This document shows, piece after piece, positions 49,758 through 59,744 of a stretch of DNA of 64,000 bases. The translations under genes and the position numbers were made by a program. The stretch covers positions 42,881-106,880 of the forward strand of contig JAFDKH010000006.1 in assembly GCA_019307065.1 (NCBI GenBank), given 5' to 3'. The stretch's first letter is position 1, and every line of letters starts with the position of its first letter. The notes beneath the pieces are model-generated. The model saw nothing but the letters and a program-made list of their open reading frames with translations, did not search any database and was not told the DNA's origin. The stretch is from Deltaproteobacteria bacterium (GTDB lineage: Bacteria > Myxococcota > B64-G9).

Positions 49758-50519
49758 ATGACATCCAAAAGACCGGTCTCAATGAAAACAATCATGGGTC
49801 TGTTATTGCTTTTCCCGGCCGTTGCCTGGGCAGCCGAAGCTGCCTCGGACGACACCGGCTTCATGAGTTCGATTGCTGAATTCTTCGATGCCGGCGGCCC
49901 GTTCATCTATGTTAATTGCATAACCCTTTGTTGGGGTATTGCAATAATCATTGAGCGCATCATTTTCATCTTCTTCAAGTACAACGTGAATGCCGAGGCG
50001 TTCATGGCGCAAGTACAGAAGCTGGTAATGGCCAATGATATTGAGCGCGGAATCAAGCTGTGCAATGCGGCTCCGGCGGCGGCCTTACCCAAAGTGGTCA
50101 AGGCCGGTTTGACCCGGGCCAATCGGGGAGAGGCGGAGATCCGCAACGCAGTCGAGGAGGCCATTTTGGAAATCGTGCCGGTGCTTCAAAAACGAACCGG
50201 CAACCTGGCCCAGATTGCCAATATGGCGACGCTGCTCGGATTGCTGGGTACGATTACCGGCTTGATCACGGCCTTTGGTGCCGTGGGCGCCGTTAGCGCG
50301 GAGCTCAAAGCCAAGGTACTTGCCCAGGGTGTTGCCGAGGCCATGTACACGACTGCCTTTGGATTGGGCATCGCCGTTATCTGTATGATTGGCCACATGT
50401 TTTTGACCAACATGACAAAAAAGATCATAGACGAAATAGATCAGTACTCGGTTAAGCTGGAAAACCTACTGATTACAAGGGGAAAGGGAAACTCTAACGC
50501 ACTCGATCGGATGAGTTAA
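49758..50519 (+). CDS. MotA/TolQ/ExbB proton channel family protein
   Basis: NLAQIANMATLLGLLGTITGLITAFGAVGAVSAELKAKVLAQGVAEAMYTTAFGLGIAVICMIGHMFL. Confidence 0.92.
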   Translation: MTSKRPVSMKTIMGLLLLFPAVAWAAEAASDDTGFMSSIAEFFDAGGPFIYVNCITLCWGIAIIIERIIFIFFKYNVNAEAFMAQVQKLVMANDIERGIKLCNAAPAAALPKVVKAGLTRANRGEAEIRNAVEEAILEIVPVLQKRTGNLAQIANMATLLGLLGTITGLITAFGAVGAVSAELKAKVLAQGVAEAMYTTAFGLGIAVICMIGHMFLTNMTKKIIDEIDQYSVKLENLLITRGKGNSNALDRMS

Positions 50520-50597
50520 CCCTTTACACCAATTGCCAGGAACTTTTCGGACAGACGGGTGTCTTTTCTCTAGCAGGTAAAGCAAGAAGGCGGACAA

Positions 50598-51203
50598 ATG
50601 GGACGAAACGTCAGGAAACCTTCAGACCGATCGAAATCAAGCACCCCGGCGGTTGAGCTCAACCTAATACCATATATGGACATCGTTTTCAGTCTGGTGG
50701 CTTTCATCTTGTTCACCTCGACCGGTTTGGTTCAGGTTGGGGTCGTCAACGTCAACGCACCTCGTTACCAAGATCCCCTCGAAATAGGCATGGGCAAGCA
50801 GGACGAAGAAGATCCCAAGAAGCAACTCAATCTTACGGTCGGTATAACTTACAAGGGTTTGTTCATTGCCGGGGTTGGCGGAGTTTTGGGCGAAGTGGAT
50901 GCCGCGGCCGAGGGTGAGGCTGAAGCCCCCAAGGGCCCTACGATTCCGCTGCTGACTTCCGATCAGATTTGTCGAGAGGCTTTAGCGAGAAATACGCCCC
51001 CGTCAGTTAGCTGCTACGACACGAAAAAGCTGACCATCGAAATGATCAAGATAAAAAACGAGTTTCCCCAGGAAACCAAAGTAATTATTTACGCTCAACC
51101 CGACGTGCCTTACGAGGTCCTGGTAAAGATCATGGATGCGACTCGTGATCATGAGGGACGGGCGCTTTTTTACGATGTGATCCTCAGCCCGGAAATTGCC
51201 TGA
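50598..51203 (+). CDS. ExbD/TolR-family protein
   Basis: VELNLIPYMDIVFSLVAFILFTSTG; QETKVIIYAQPDVPYEVLVKIMDATRD. Confidence 0.9.
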   Translation: MGRNVRKPSDRSKSSTPAVELNLIPYMDIVFSLVAFILFTSTGLVQVGVVNVNAPRYQDPLEIGMGKQDEEDPKKQLNLTVGITYKGLFIAGVGGVLGEVDAAAEGEAEAPKGPTIPLLTSDQICREALARNTPPSVSCYDTKKLTIEMIKIKNEFPQETKVIIYAQPDVPYEVLVKIMDATRDHEGRALFYDVILSPEIA

Positions 51204-51230
51204 GTTGTTTTGGTGTGAGGAGAACCAGAC

Positions 51231-51836
51231 ATGAACCAACAACCACCCGCAGCCAGCAATCCGCAAGCACCCGCGACCGGCGGCCCGCCTGAGGCAGCCC
51301 CGAGTCTCAAACCCAAGAAACTCAAGAAGCGCGGCGGGTACGAACCGGTTAGTCTGAATATGTTGCCGATGATGGCTCTGTTCACGGTCATTTTGTGTTA
51401 CTTGCTCAAAGATTATTCCTCTGATCCGGTTCAGATTTCTCCTTCTCCGGATACGAGCTTGCCGTATTCGTCATCCAAGCTGTCGCCCCAGAAGGCCCTC
51501 CAGGTGGCCATCTCGCAGCGCAGCATCTTGGTTGATAACCGTAAGGTCGCCGAGGTGAAAAACGGCCGGGTGACGGCTGCCTATAAAAAGGATAACAATC
51601 CGTCCTCGATGTATATTGTTCCGCTATACGATGCATTGAAAAAGAAGGCCGATCGGAACAAGTTGATTGCCCGCTACAACAAACAGAAACAAGAACTGCA
51701 ATTCAAGGGCCTGCTGACCATAATTGCCGATAAGCGCATTCCGTTTCGCTTACTGACCGAGGTGCTCTATACCGCCGGCCAAGCCGAGTATGGCCAGTAC
51801 AAATTTGCAGTAATCAAGATGGTACAAGAAGAGTGA
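51231..51836 (+). CDS. ExbD/TolR-like protein (second copy)
   Basis: EPVSLNMLPMMALFTVILCYLLKDYS; GLLTIIADKRIPFRLLTEVLYTAGQAEYGQYKFAVIK. Confidence 0.85.
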   Translation: MNQQPPAASNPQAPATGGPPEAAPSLKPKKLKKRGGYEPVSLNMLPMMALFTVILCYLLKDYSSDPVQISPSPDTSLPYSSSKLSPQKALQVAISQRSILVDNRKVAEVKNGRVTAAYKKDNNPSSMYIVPLYDALKKKADRNKLIARYNKQKQELQFKGLLTIIADKRIPFRLLTEVLYTAGQAEYGQYKFAVIKMVQEE

Positions 51837-51874
51837 TGACAAGTTGAGTTAGAAGTCGATAAGGACACAAGGCC

Positions 51875-53248
51875 ATGGTTGAAACACAGAATGAACATAT
51901 TCTTCGAATCGGAGTCATCCGCGCCGGTAAAATCATCGAAGAAAAGCTGATCCGTAAGAGAACGACTGTTACTGTCGGGACCGGCACGCGCAACACCCTG
52001 GTATTACCGACCACCGACGCCCCCAAGAGTTATCCTCTTTTCGAGTGTAAAGGCAATGAGTACTATTTGTCCTTTACCGACAAGATGACCGGCCGGATCT
52101 CGGTTGGCGACAAGGCCGCCGATCTGCAGTCGATCAAGGGACAGAACCTGGTACGCAAAACCGGGTCGAACTATCATCTCAAGCTGAGCGATGCCTCGCG
52201 CGGAAGAGTTTCGATAGGTGAGTTTATTTTACTCTTCCAGTTCGTCAAACCACCACCAGAGCCGGCTCGGCCCCAGTTGCCTCAAATTGTCAAGGGCTAC
52301 TGGATGCGCAACATCGACTGGCCCTATGCTTCGTCTTTCGGGACTACCTTCGTCTGCATGGTTGTGATCTGGATCTGGGCCGCCAATGTTCCGCTGCCAA
52401 AAGAACCGACCATTGATGATATTCCCGACCGTTTCGCCAAAATGATCATGCCCGACAAGGAAATGAGCAAACCTGACGAAGATGGAGCCGGGGCCGGCAA
52501 GCAGGCCGACGAGCCCAAGAAAAAGAAAAAGGAAAAGAAAGTCGAAGAAACTGCCGGTGACGGCGCGGGCGATTCCAAAGAAGCCAAGGCGGCCTCGGCG
52601 GCGGTCCGCCGGGCGAACATGGAGAAAAAGGTTTCCGGGCGCGGTTTGCTCAAAGTGCTGGGCACCAAGGGCCCCGGAGGTTTTGCCCGGGGCGGGGCGG
52701 TCGCCGATGTTTTCGGAGACGGTTCGATAGAAGGAACTGGCGAAGGGTCTTTTAGCGGGATTGGTGGCCTGGATGTCGCCACAGCGGCCGGCCAAACCGG
52801 TCAGCGCGGTGTCGACGGGGCAGGTACAACAGCAGAGATCGGTGACATGGGTACCCGTGGAGTGGTTGGCAAGGCAGGCAAAGGCACCGGGCGCAAAAAC
52901 GAGGCCCGCGTGGTTGCGCGAGTGACATCGGCCGCTTTGCAGGAATTCGATTCCGACTCTCGCAGCCAAAGAGACATTGTCAAAGCGATCCGCCGGCGCA
53001 TCGGCGGCATCAAGCACTGTTACGAGAAACGCCTCAAACGAGACCCGGACCTGAAAGGTAAGATCGTTATCCGCTTCGTGATTCACTCCGGCGGCAAGGT
53101 GATCGAGGTGGAAATAGTCCAAAATACGACTGGAGACAGTGAATTGGGGGCCTGTATTGCATCGCGGGTCAAGTCAATTCGCTTTCCGGCCACTGACGGC
53201 GGCGAAACCAGCGTCACCTATCCGTTCATTCTGGCGCCGGGTGGTTGA
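51875..53248 (+). CDS. FHA-like N-terminus, TM, TonB-like AgmX/PglI C-terminal domain (GltG/PglI-like)
   Basis: N-terminal beta domain (TVTVGTGTRNTLVLP...YPLFE), TM (FVCMVVIWIWAANV), C-terminal 'IRRRIGGIKHCYEKRLKRDPDLKGKIVIRFVIHSGGKVIEVEIVQNTTGDSELGACIASRVKSIRFPA'. Confidence 0.87.
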   Translation: MVETQNEHILRIGVIRAGKIIEEKLIRKRTTVTVGTGTRNTLVLPTTDAPKSYPLFECKGNEYYLSFTDKMTGRISVGDKAADLQSIKGQNLVRKTGSNYHLKLSDASRGRVSIGEFILLFQFVKPPPEPARPQLPQIVKGYWMRNIDWPYASSFGTTFVCMVVIWIWAANVPLPKEPTIDDIPDRFAKMIMPDKEMSKPDEDGAGAGKQADEPKKKKKEKKVEETAGDGAGDSKEAKAASAAVRRANMEKKVSGRGLLKVLGTKGPGGFARGGAVADVFGDGSIEGTGEGSFSGIGGLDVATAAGQTGQRGVDGAGTTAEIGDMGTRGVVGKAGKGTGRKNEARVVARVTSAALQEFDSDSRSQRDIVKAIRRRIGGIKHCYEKRLKRDPDLKGKIVIRFVIHSGGKVIEVEIVQNTTGDSELGACIASRVKSIRFPATDGGETSVTYPFILAPGG

Positions 53249-53315
53249 TGAAACAGCCCCTAATCCAGCAACAACTCAACATTTATCATACGATCTAAGG
53301 GCCGGGGGACTTACG

Positions 53316-54347
53316 ATGAAGGCCTTGTGGCTTCGTGAAGTACAAGCAACTTTGCAGCGAAAAGACTTCCTGGAATGGTGGCAGTCTTTACTCGATCTCG
53401 AGCAGAAACTGGCAGCGGTTCGCTCACGCTACGATGAATTGCTGGCTCAGGAAAACCTGATGGGTTTCAGGGCAGAGTTCACTCAGAAAAATGCGATCGA
53501 CGCGTTGTATCTGGCCGGCGAATACGAAGACAATGCCGCGCAGCTACTGGCTGAGGCCTCTGAAGTCGAGAATAAATCTTATGAGGCGGTTGCCAATTTT
53601 GAAAGTCAGCGAATTCGCGTAAGTGACAATTTTTCGCAGATGGGTGCCGTTGAGCACTATTTTTTGAAGCTGCAAACCGAGGTTCGCTCACTCAAGGCGA
53701 CTCTGGAAGGTGCCCGGGACCAAGAGAAACGCGAAGAATTCGCGCGGATCCTCAAAAAGAAAGAGGCCGATTTAACCAAACGAGAACAAGAATTGAGAGA
53801 AGCTTCCGGCCTGTATGAACGCGAGAACAACAAAAAGATGAGTCTCTGGGAAGAAGTTGAGCAGATGTGGACCCGCAGCCTGGATATCAATCTTGGAGTT
53901 TCCGAGAAACGCGTCAAGAGCAAGCGCGCCCGGCGTGAATCGGAGCGTTTGTTCAAAGACGCCGAGCACCACAAGCAAAAAGCCCAGGCCTTGAAGGGCG
54001 AGGCAGAGGAGGCCAACGCCAAAACAGAAGAACTCCAGCGCCTGATCGACGACTTGCGTTCCTCGGCGCGCAGATTGTTTGGTTGTCTCTTGGGTGAGGA
54101 GTTTCTCTACTGGCCGCGCCGCGAGAATATCAATGATGTATTTTGCGTACCGCTAAATGATCATGCCGAGGGATTCAACATCGAGTTGCGGGCCAGGAAC
54201 ATATATTTGATAAACCGCCAGCGCGGTGTGGAATTCATCGAGCCGCTGCCTCCCGACGGCGACACCCGCGCGGATGTCGATCAACGAATTGATAAATTTT
54301 TCTTTGAAAGCAAGACCGCCCAGGCCCTCAAAAACAAAGACTCTTGA
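53316..54347 (+). CDS. Coiled-coil hypothetical protein
   Basis: 343 aa, heptad-rich (LKATLEGARDQEKREEFARILKKKEADLTKREQELREASG); no recognised family. Confidence 0.7.
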   Translation: MKALWLREVQATLQRKDFLEWWQSLLDLEQKLAAVRSRYDELLAQENLMGFRAEFTQKNAIDALYLAGEYEDNAAQLLAEASEVENKSYEAVANFESQRIRVSDNFSQMGAVEHYFLKLQTEVRSLKATLEGARDQEKREEFARILKKKEADLTKREQELREASGLYERENNKKMSLWEEVEQMWTRSLDINLGVSEKRVKSKRARRESERLFKDAEHHKQKAQALKGEAEEANAKTEELQRLIDDLRSSARRLFGCLLGEEFLYWPRRENINDVFCVPLNDHAEGFNIELRARNIYLINRQRGVEFIEPLPPDGDTRADVDQRIDKFFFESKTAQALKNKDS

Positions 54348-54480
54348 ATCGTTCTGGGCCGGTCCGCGGCCCTATATCCCGTTGATTGGATTATTTGTCG
54401 AAATCTTGCTTGAACTTGCGGGTCATGTTAGGGTCACTCTGGATCTGGATCGCGAGTAGTAACGAATAAAGGGGTCTATC

Positions 54481-54927
54481 GTGAACAAGGCGGAAGAACT
54501 TCAGAAATCACGCCTGTTTGAAGGGCTGCTCCCAGAAGAAATTGAGATGCTTGGCGAGGTTACCCAGCAAAAGAAATATACTGAGGGGGAAGTCGTCTTC
54601 AAGCAAGGTGATGTGGGCGATTCATTGTACTTGTTGGTTGAGGGTGCCGTCGAAGTGCTTCACAAGCGCGAAGATGGCAAGGAGCACATCATCACAGTCC
54701 TCGAAGCGCCAGAATTTTTTGGAGAAATGTCGCTGATCGACAAGGAGTACAGATCGGCAACGATTCGGGCCAAGCGAGAAGCAGTAATGCTTTGTTTGAC
54801 AAACGAAAATCTTCACTCTTTCGCCCGCGTCTATAAAAACGGGTTTACCCTGGTAGTCATCAATATTGCTAGAGTTCTCAGCTCCCGCCTGCGAGAAACC
54901 AACCAGAAGTTAATCGAAAAAATGTAG
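54481..54927 (+). CDS. Cyclic-nucleotide-binding domain protein, no DNA-binding domain
   Basis: FKQGDVGDSLYLLVEGAVEVLHK...FGEMSLIDKEYRSATIRAKREAVML; 148 aa, ends without HTH; GTG start. Confidence 0.9.
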   Translation: MNKAEELQKSRLFEGLLPEEIEMLGEVTQQKKYTEGEVVFKQGDVGDSLYLLVEGAVEVLHKREDGKEHIITVLEAPEFFGEMSLIDKEYRSATIRAKREAVMLCLTNENLHSFARVYKNGFTLVVINIARVLSSRLRETNQKLIEKM

Positions 54928-55039
54928 CTAAAGGCTTGGTTTGGATGTGCCGATTCTGATCGACGATACAGGTGCCTGCGGCTATACTAGTAAAATCAGG
55001 ATTAGGAATAACCAGGTAATTCACGAGGAGTAACGCAGG

Positions 55040-58000
55040 ATGAAAAAGGGGATGATCGACAGGTTTGTGCAATGTTGCGGCTGGCCGCTGTCTCTCTTGG
55101 TTGTGATACTGAGCAGCATCGCGGCCCTGGCCGCATCTCGAGTTCAAGGTTTTCCGGTGCAGTTAGAAGATTCGGCCGAAGAGAGTTCTTTGGTTGCATT
55201 CGACATCGACGCTGACGGCCAATTGGAGTTCGTTGTCGCTACGCACAAAAAGCTGCATGCTCTCGAGGCTGACGGAAATCCGGTGGCCGGTTTTCCGATA
55301 ATCCTCAAGGCTGCGATTGTTACCGGCCTGACGGTTGGAAACCTGGGCGGCGGCAATCAAGATCAACCTGCCCGGACAGCAATTTTTTTCGGTACGAATG
55401 ATCTGCAGCTAGTCGGGCTGGACGGATCGGGTAAAAGCCTTCCCGGTTTCCCGAAAGCCGTAGATTCGCTGTTGGCCGGACCGCCCAGCCTGGTTGATCT
55501 GAATGGTGACGTTCAGCTGGAAATAGTCTTCGGAACCAAAAATGGCAAGATCTACGCTCTTAACGCCGATGGAACAGCCGTCGCGGGCTATCCGGCCAAA
55601 GTAGGTACAGCGGTCTCTACCGCTGTGACTGTCGGCAAGTTCAAGCCGGCCGCCAAACTGGTTTTCTTTTTCGGGGACGAAAAGGGCGGCTTGCACGCCT
55701 GGACAGCACCGGGCAAAGAGCTTTCAGGGTTTCCGGTTCGGGCAAAATACACCGTAACTTCCCAGCCGGTCCTGGGTGATATCGATAATGATGGTAGTTA
55801 CGAAGTAATCTTCGGGTCTAAAGACTTCAAGATCTACGCCGTCAAATCCGACGGGTCAATGGCTGAAGGTTTTCCAGTGACTACCGGCTACCGAATTTAT
55901 TCGACTCCGGCTCTGGCCGATGTAGACAACGACGGCAGTGTGGATATAGTTACGACCGGCGGGGACGGCAAGCTATACGTGCATGGTAGCCAGGGCAAAC
56001 TAATCAAGGGGTTTCCAGTCAAGGCCGGTAAACGACTGCGCGCATCGCCGGTTGTCGGCGACGTCGATTACGACGGGCGAGTAGAAATAGCCGTTGGGAC
56101 CGACAAGAACAGGTTGGCGCTTTATCGCAATAACGGCAAAGCCTACCCGGGTTTCCCCGTCAGAATGCCGGATCGCGTGGATGTCACTCCTTTGCTTACA
56201 GACATCAACAATGACGGCCTGGTTGAGGTGGCTGCAATTAGCCGCAACGGCAGCCTGGCGGTTTTCAGAATGATAAAAAAGGGGAAATCTGCAAAACCGC
56301 TGGCCTGGCCCGCAGAAGGGCGCGACTCGCGACGAAGCGCCCGGACTTACCCGAACCCGCCCAGCTATCTGGAATTGAGCTTGTCTCCCAAGATGCCGCG
56401 TACAACAGATTCATTGAAACTTGACTATCAGTTCTTCGATATGGACGGCGATGCCGAGCCCAAAACAGCTATTCGCTGGTATCGCAACGCTAAACCCGTG
56501 CCGGGTTTTGAACAAGCTCGTGAGGTTCCTGCTTCGGCTACTCGCAAACACGATAGTTGGCATTTCACTCTTCAAGGCGAGAAGTCTGGAAGATTGTTCA
56601 AGAGCCGGCCAATCAAGATTGTCAATACAGCGCCCGAACCGCCGCAGATAAAGATTTTGCCCGATCCAGCTCGAACCGCTGACAATCTCAAGCTGGAGAT
56701 AGGCGCCCAATCAAAGGATGTCGACGGTGACAAGGTTCGCTATTCGATAACCTGGTTGAAAGACAGGTTGCCGATCAAGGGGTTCAAGAAAGCCACAGTC
56801 TGGAACAAGAGAACAATGGCCGGACAGCGCTGGACGGTGGTGGTCACTCCCCATGACGGCCAGCTGGCCGGTAGCCCTGCCCGAGCGTCGCTTGTGATTG
56901 CAAATACAGTTCCAAGCACGGCAAAATTTCACTTAGAGCCGGCCCGTCCGACTGTTACTCAGGAGATTAAGGCGGTTATCGATAAAGCCGGAACCGATCC
57001 GGACAAACAGTCAGTCAGCTATCATTACAAGTGGAGCGTTGATGGCCGGGTTCTAAACCTGCCGATTGATACGGCCGTTTTGCCGGCCGGGCTCGTGGCC
57101 AAGCACGAAAAAATCACTCTTGAACTGGCTTCGTTTGACGGCCAGGCCGAAGGTGGAAAATCACAAATGCTGGCTGAGATAGCCAACACTCCGGCCCAGG
57201 CACCCAAAATTCAAATTGTTCCGGCCGCCGCCGGTACCCAAGATGTCTTAACGATCGAGATCAAAAAGCCGGCCGCCGATCCCGACCATGACGCGCTAAG
57301 CTACCAGGTCTTATGGAGTCGGGCAGGCAAGCCCTACAATGGCACGCATGCCCGCGCCTATCGCTTGCCGGCCAGTGAAACTAAAAAGGGTGACAAATGG
57401 ATCGTGACGGTTACTGCCCTAGACGGCGAGAGCCAGGGCAAGCCGGCCCGGGCGGAAGTTACTATTAGAAACTCGGCCCCCCAGGCGCCGGTACTCAAAG
57501 GCAAGCTTGCCCGGCCTCAAACAACCAGCGATCTGATTGTGCAGGTGGTCAAGCCGAGCTTTGATCCGGACGGCGATCCGCTTACTCAAGAAGTGGTCTG
57601 GTACGAAAGTGTCAAACCCGGCAAGTCGAATCGTGAAATCGCCCGTGGAAAAGACATGTTCAAATTTCCGGCAGCCAAGACCAAAAAGAACACCAGCTAT
57701 CTAGCGCAGTTGACGCCCTCGGATGGCAACCAGGCCGGACCGGTTGCCAGTCAGTGGTTTGAAGTCCAGAATACTGCGCCTGCCGGATGCAAGCTGGCTA
57801 TCAAACCCGCCCGGCCGACCAGCGGCGCCAAGCTCGAGGCCGTCTTAGTGCAACCGTCCGGCGATCCGGACGGCGATCGAATCAAGATGAGCTATCGATG
57901 GTATCGGGATGATGCACCGGTCAAGACCGGCAAACATCCGCAACAGATTGACGGCCAGCTGGTTAAGCGCGGCCAGCAATGGACTGTCGTGGCAATCCCT

Positions 58001-58921
58001 AATGACGGCCAGAGCGACGGCCCGGCCTGTGAGGCCGAGGTTGCAGTAGTCAACAGTCCTCCCAGCCCGCCGCGGATAGAATTAAGACCGGCCAAGCCGA
58101 CCACGCTTGATCAGCTGAGCTGTTTGGTCAGCAGTCCCAGCCGGGATCCTGACGGGGATAAAATTCAATTGGAAACCAGCTGGAAAGTCGACGGGCGTGA
58201 AGTGCCGGCTGGAATCACGAGTACTTCAGTCAGTAAGGGAATGTTGGTCAAAGGCCAGCATTGGGAAGTAACCGTCACGGCCAGCGACGGAGAACTTCAA
58301 AGCCCGCAGGTGAAGGCCAAAGTCGTGATCGCGAATTCCCCGCCCGGCCCGCCGCGGGTTGTGATTCGTCCGGCCGTTCCGCTTTCGTCGGAGGATTTGC
58401 GCTGTCATCTGGCCGGCCCGACCGTTGACCCGGACGGTGACGCATTAACCAATGAGTTCGAGTGGTTTTTAGTAAAAAGAAAAAAGGACAAGCCGACCGG
58501 TAAAGCGGTTCACCGGGGATCGGTTTTGCCTGCCAGGTTGACCCGCAAGGGCCAATGGTGGGTTTGTGCGGCCCGGGCCAAAGACGATCAGGCGTTGGGC
58601 AAGCAAGCCTTTAGCAGAACTCAGGTAGCCAACGCAGCCCCTAGCGCTGCGGTTGTCGAAATTCTCCCCGGAAATCCAAAATCGGATCAGGCAATTCGAT
58701 GTGTTCTGAAGACCGCAGCCATTGACCCCGACAACGACAAGATCCGTTACCGCTTCGAGTGGACCAAAGACGGGCTGAAACAGCCGTTCGCCGCCCAGAC
58801 CGACAATGTGCCCGCCCGCCTGACAAAGGAAAATGATATTTGGCAATGTACGGTTTATGCATCGGACGGGAAGCAAGAAAGCCCGCGAGCCGAGAGCGCC
58901 GAAGTCGTGGTGCAGCGCTGA
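55040..58921 (+). CDS. Secreted FG-GAP/PQQ-like beta-propeller protein with about 9 Ig-like repeats
   Basis: Signal peptide; DIDNDGSYEVIFGSKDFKIYAVKSDGS repeats; C-terminal repeats with N(T/S)xPxxP...DPDGD...W..VVTxxDG. Confidence 0.87.
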   Translation: MKKGMIDRFVQCCGWPLSLLVVILSSIAALAASRVQGFPVQLEDSAEESSLVAFDIDADGQLEFVVATHKKLHALEADGNPVAGFPIILKAAIVTGLTVGNLGGGNQDQPARTAIFFGTNDLQLVGLDGSGKSLPGFPKAVDSLLAGPPSLVDLNGDVQLEIVFGTKNGKIYALNADGTAVAGYPAKVGTAVSTAVTVGKFKPAAKLVFFFGDEKGGLHAWTAPGKELSGFPVRAKYTVTSQPVLGDIDNDGSYEVIFGSKDFKIYAVKSDGSMAEGFPVTTGYRIYSTPALADVDNDGSVDIVTTGGDGKLYVHGSQGKLIKGFPVKAGKRLRASPVVGDVDYDGRVEIAVGTDKNRLALYRNNGKAYPGFPVRMPDRVDVTPLLTDINNDGLVEVAAISRNGSLAVFRMIKKGKSAKPLAWPAEGRDSRRSARTYPNPPSYLELSLSPKMPRTTDSLKLDYQFFDMDGDAEPKTAIRWYRNAKPVPGFEQAREVPASATRKHDSWHFTLQGEKSGRLFKSRPIKIVNTAPEPPQIKILPDPARTADNLKLEIGAQSKDVDGDKVRYSITWLKDRLPIKGFKKATVWNKRTMAGQRWTVVVTPHDGQLAGSPARASLVIANTVPSTAKFHLEPARPTVTQEIKAVIDKAGTDPDKQSVSYHYKWSVDGRVLNLPIDTAVLPAGLVAKHEKITLELASFDGQAEGGKSQMLAEIANTPAQAPKIQIVPAAAGTQDVLTIEIKKPAADPDHDALSYQVLWSRAGKPYNGTHARAYRLPASETKKGDKWIVTVTALDGESQGKPARAEVTIRNSAPQAPVLKGKLARPQTTSDLIVQVVKPSFDPDGDPLTQEVVWYESVKPGKSNREIARGKDMFKFPAAKTKKNTSYLAQLTPSDGNQAGPVASQWFEVQNTAPAGCKLAIKPARPTSGAKLEAVLVQPSGDPDGDRIKMSYRWYRDDAPVKTGKHPQQIDGQLVKRGQQWTVVAIPNDGQSDGPACEAEVAVVNSPPSPPRIELRPAKPTTLDQLSCLVSSPSRDPDGDKIQLETSWKVDGREVPAGITSTSVSKGMLVKGQHWEVTVTASDGELQSPQVKAKVVIANSPPGPPRVVIRPAVPLSSEDLRCHLAGPTVDPDGDALTNEFEWFLVKRKKDKPTGKAVHRGSVLPARLTRKGQWWVCAARAKDDQALGKQAFSRTQVANAAPSAAVVEILPGNPKSDQAIRCVLKTAAIDPDNDKIRYRFEWTKDGLKQPFAAQTDNVPARLTKENDIWQCTVYASDGKQESPRAESAEVVVQR

Positions 58922-58954
58922 AAACACAACCTGTTGGAATAACTACACTTTGTA

Positions 58955-58970
58955 TGTGATGGATATCACA
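58955..58970. promoter_or_regulatory. CRP-type binding site TGTGA-N6-TCACA
   Basis: TGTGATGGATATCACA, both half-sites consensus. Confidence 0.7.
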
Positions 58971-58990
58971 GCAGTCGGAGGGGAAAAGAG

Positions 58991-59018
58991 TTGACAATGA
59001 CCCTTGGAGCTCTATAAT
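58991..59018 (+). promoter_or_regulatory. Sigma70-type promoter TTGACA-N16-TATAAT
   Basis: Both hexamers consensus, 16-bp spacer, upstream of 59088 CDS. Confidence 0.75.
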
Positions 59019-59087
59019 TACCCGGCACCGAAGCTTCAAGAATTTTCACAATTCCGGGGTGTTGGAGACTGATGAGGAGGTGCGCCG

Positions 59088-59639
59088 ATGAGAAGATTTT
59101 TTATAGTATTGATGATTGGTTTGTTTGTTGTACCGGCCCTGGCACAAGAGGGCGGCGAAGGCTCAGCCTCTGCGGGTTTTGAACAAGCGGCCGAATTATC
59201 GGATTCCGAAAAGCTGGATCGGGCGACTGGATATTTGGGTGAAATGAAGGGGGTCTTGGGGCATGTCTTGAGGCTTCTCAAAGACGCTCGCGAAGAAAAA
59301 GACGTTATCAAAGTCAACTGTGTCAACGAAAAGCTCACCAATATCAAGGGGCTTATTCGTATTTCCGAACAGGCCGAGATGACCTTGCAAGAGGCCCTGG
59401 CCAAAGGGGAGAAGGACACCGCCACCCACGAGTTTCACAAGATTTCGATCTCCCACCAGAAAATCAAGATACTCAGAACCGAAGCCGAGCAATGTGTCGG
59501 TGAATTGGCTTTTGCAGTTGGAAAAACAACCGTGGAAGTAGAAATCGACAAAGATCAGGTTCCCGAGGACGATCCGACCAATGTCGAACTTCCCGAGACA
59601 AATATAATAAGACCGCCGGCGGCGAGTCCTTATCAATAA
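59088..59639 (+). CDS. Exported helical hypothetical protein
   Basis: Signal peptide (MIGLFVVPALAQ); SD GAGGAGGTG; no recognised domain. Confidence 0.75.
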   Translation: MRRFFIVLMIGLFVVPALAQEGGEGSASAGFEQAAELSDSEKLDRATGYLGEMKGVLGHVLRLLKDAREEKDVIKVNCVNEKLTNIKGLIRISEQAEMTLQEALAKGEKDTATHEFHKISISHQKIKILRTEAEQCVGELAFAVGKTTVEVEIDKDQVPEDDPTNVELPETNIIRPPAASPYQ

Positions 59640-59744
59640 ACAGGGGACGATTTTTTGAATTTTATGGGGTATTGAGTAAACTTTCATACAAACTGTGACG
59701 ATCCTCAGTATTCGAAAATAGATTTTAACAGGACCGATTCGCAT

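Noticed and set aside
52229-53122. 297-aa minus-strand ORF
   Set aside because: Antisense to the FHA/AgmX-C protein, whose domains are clear
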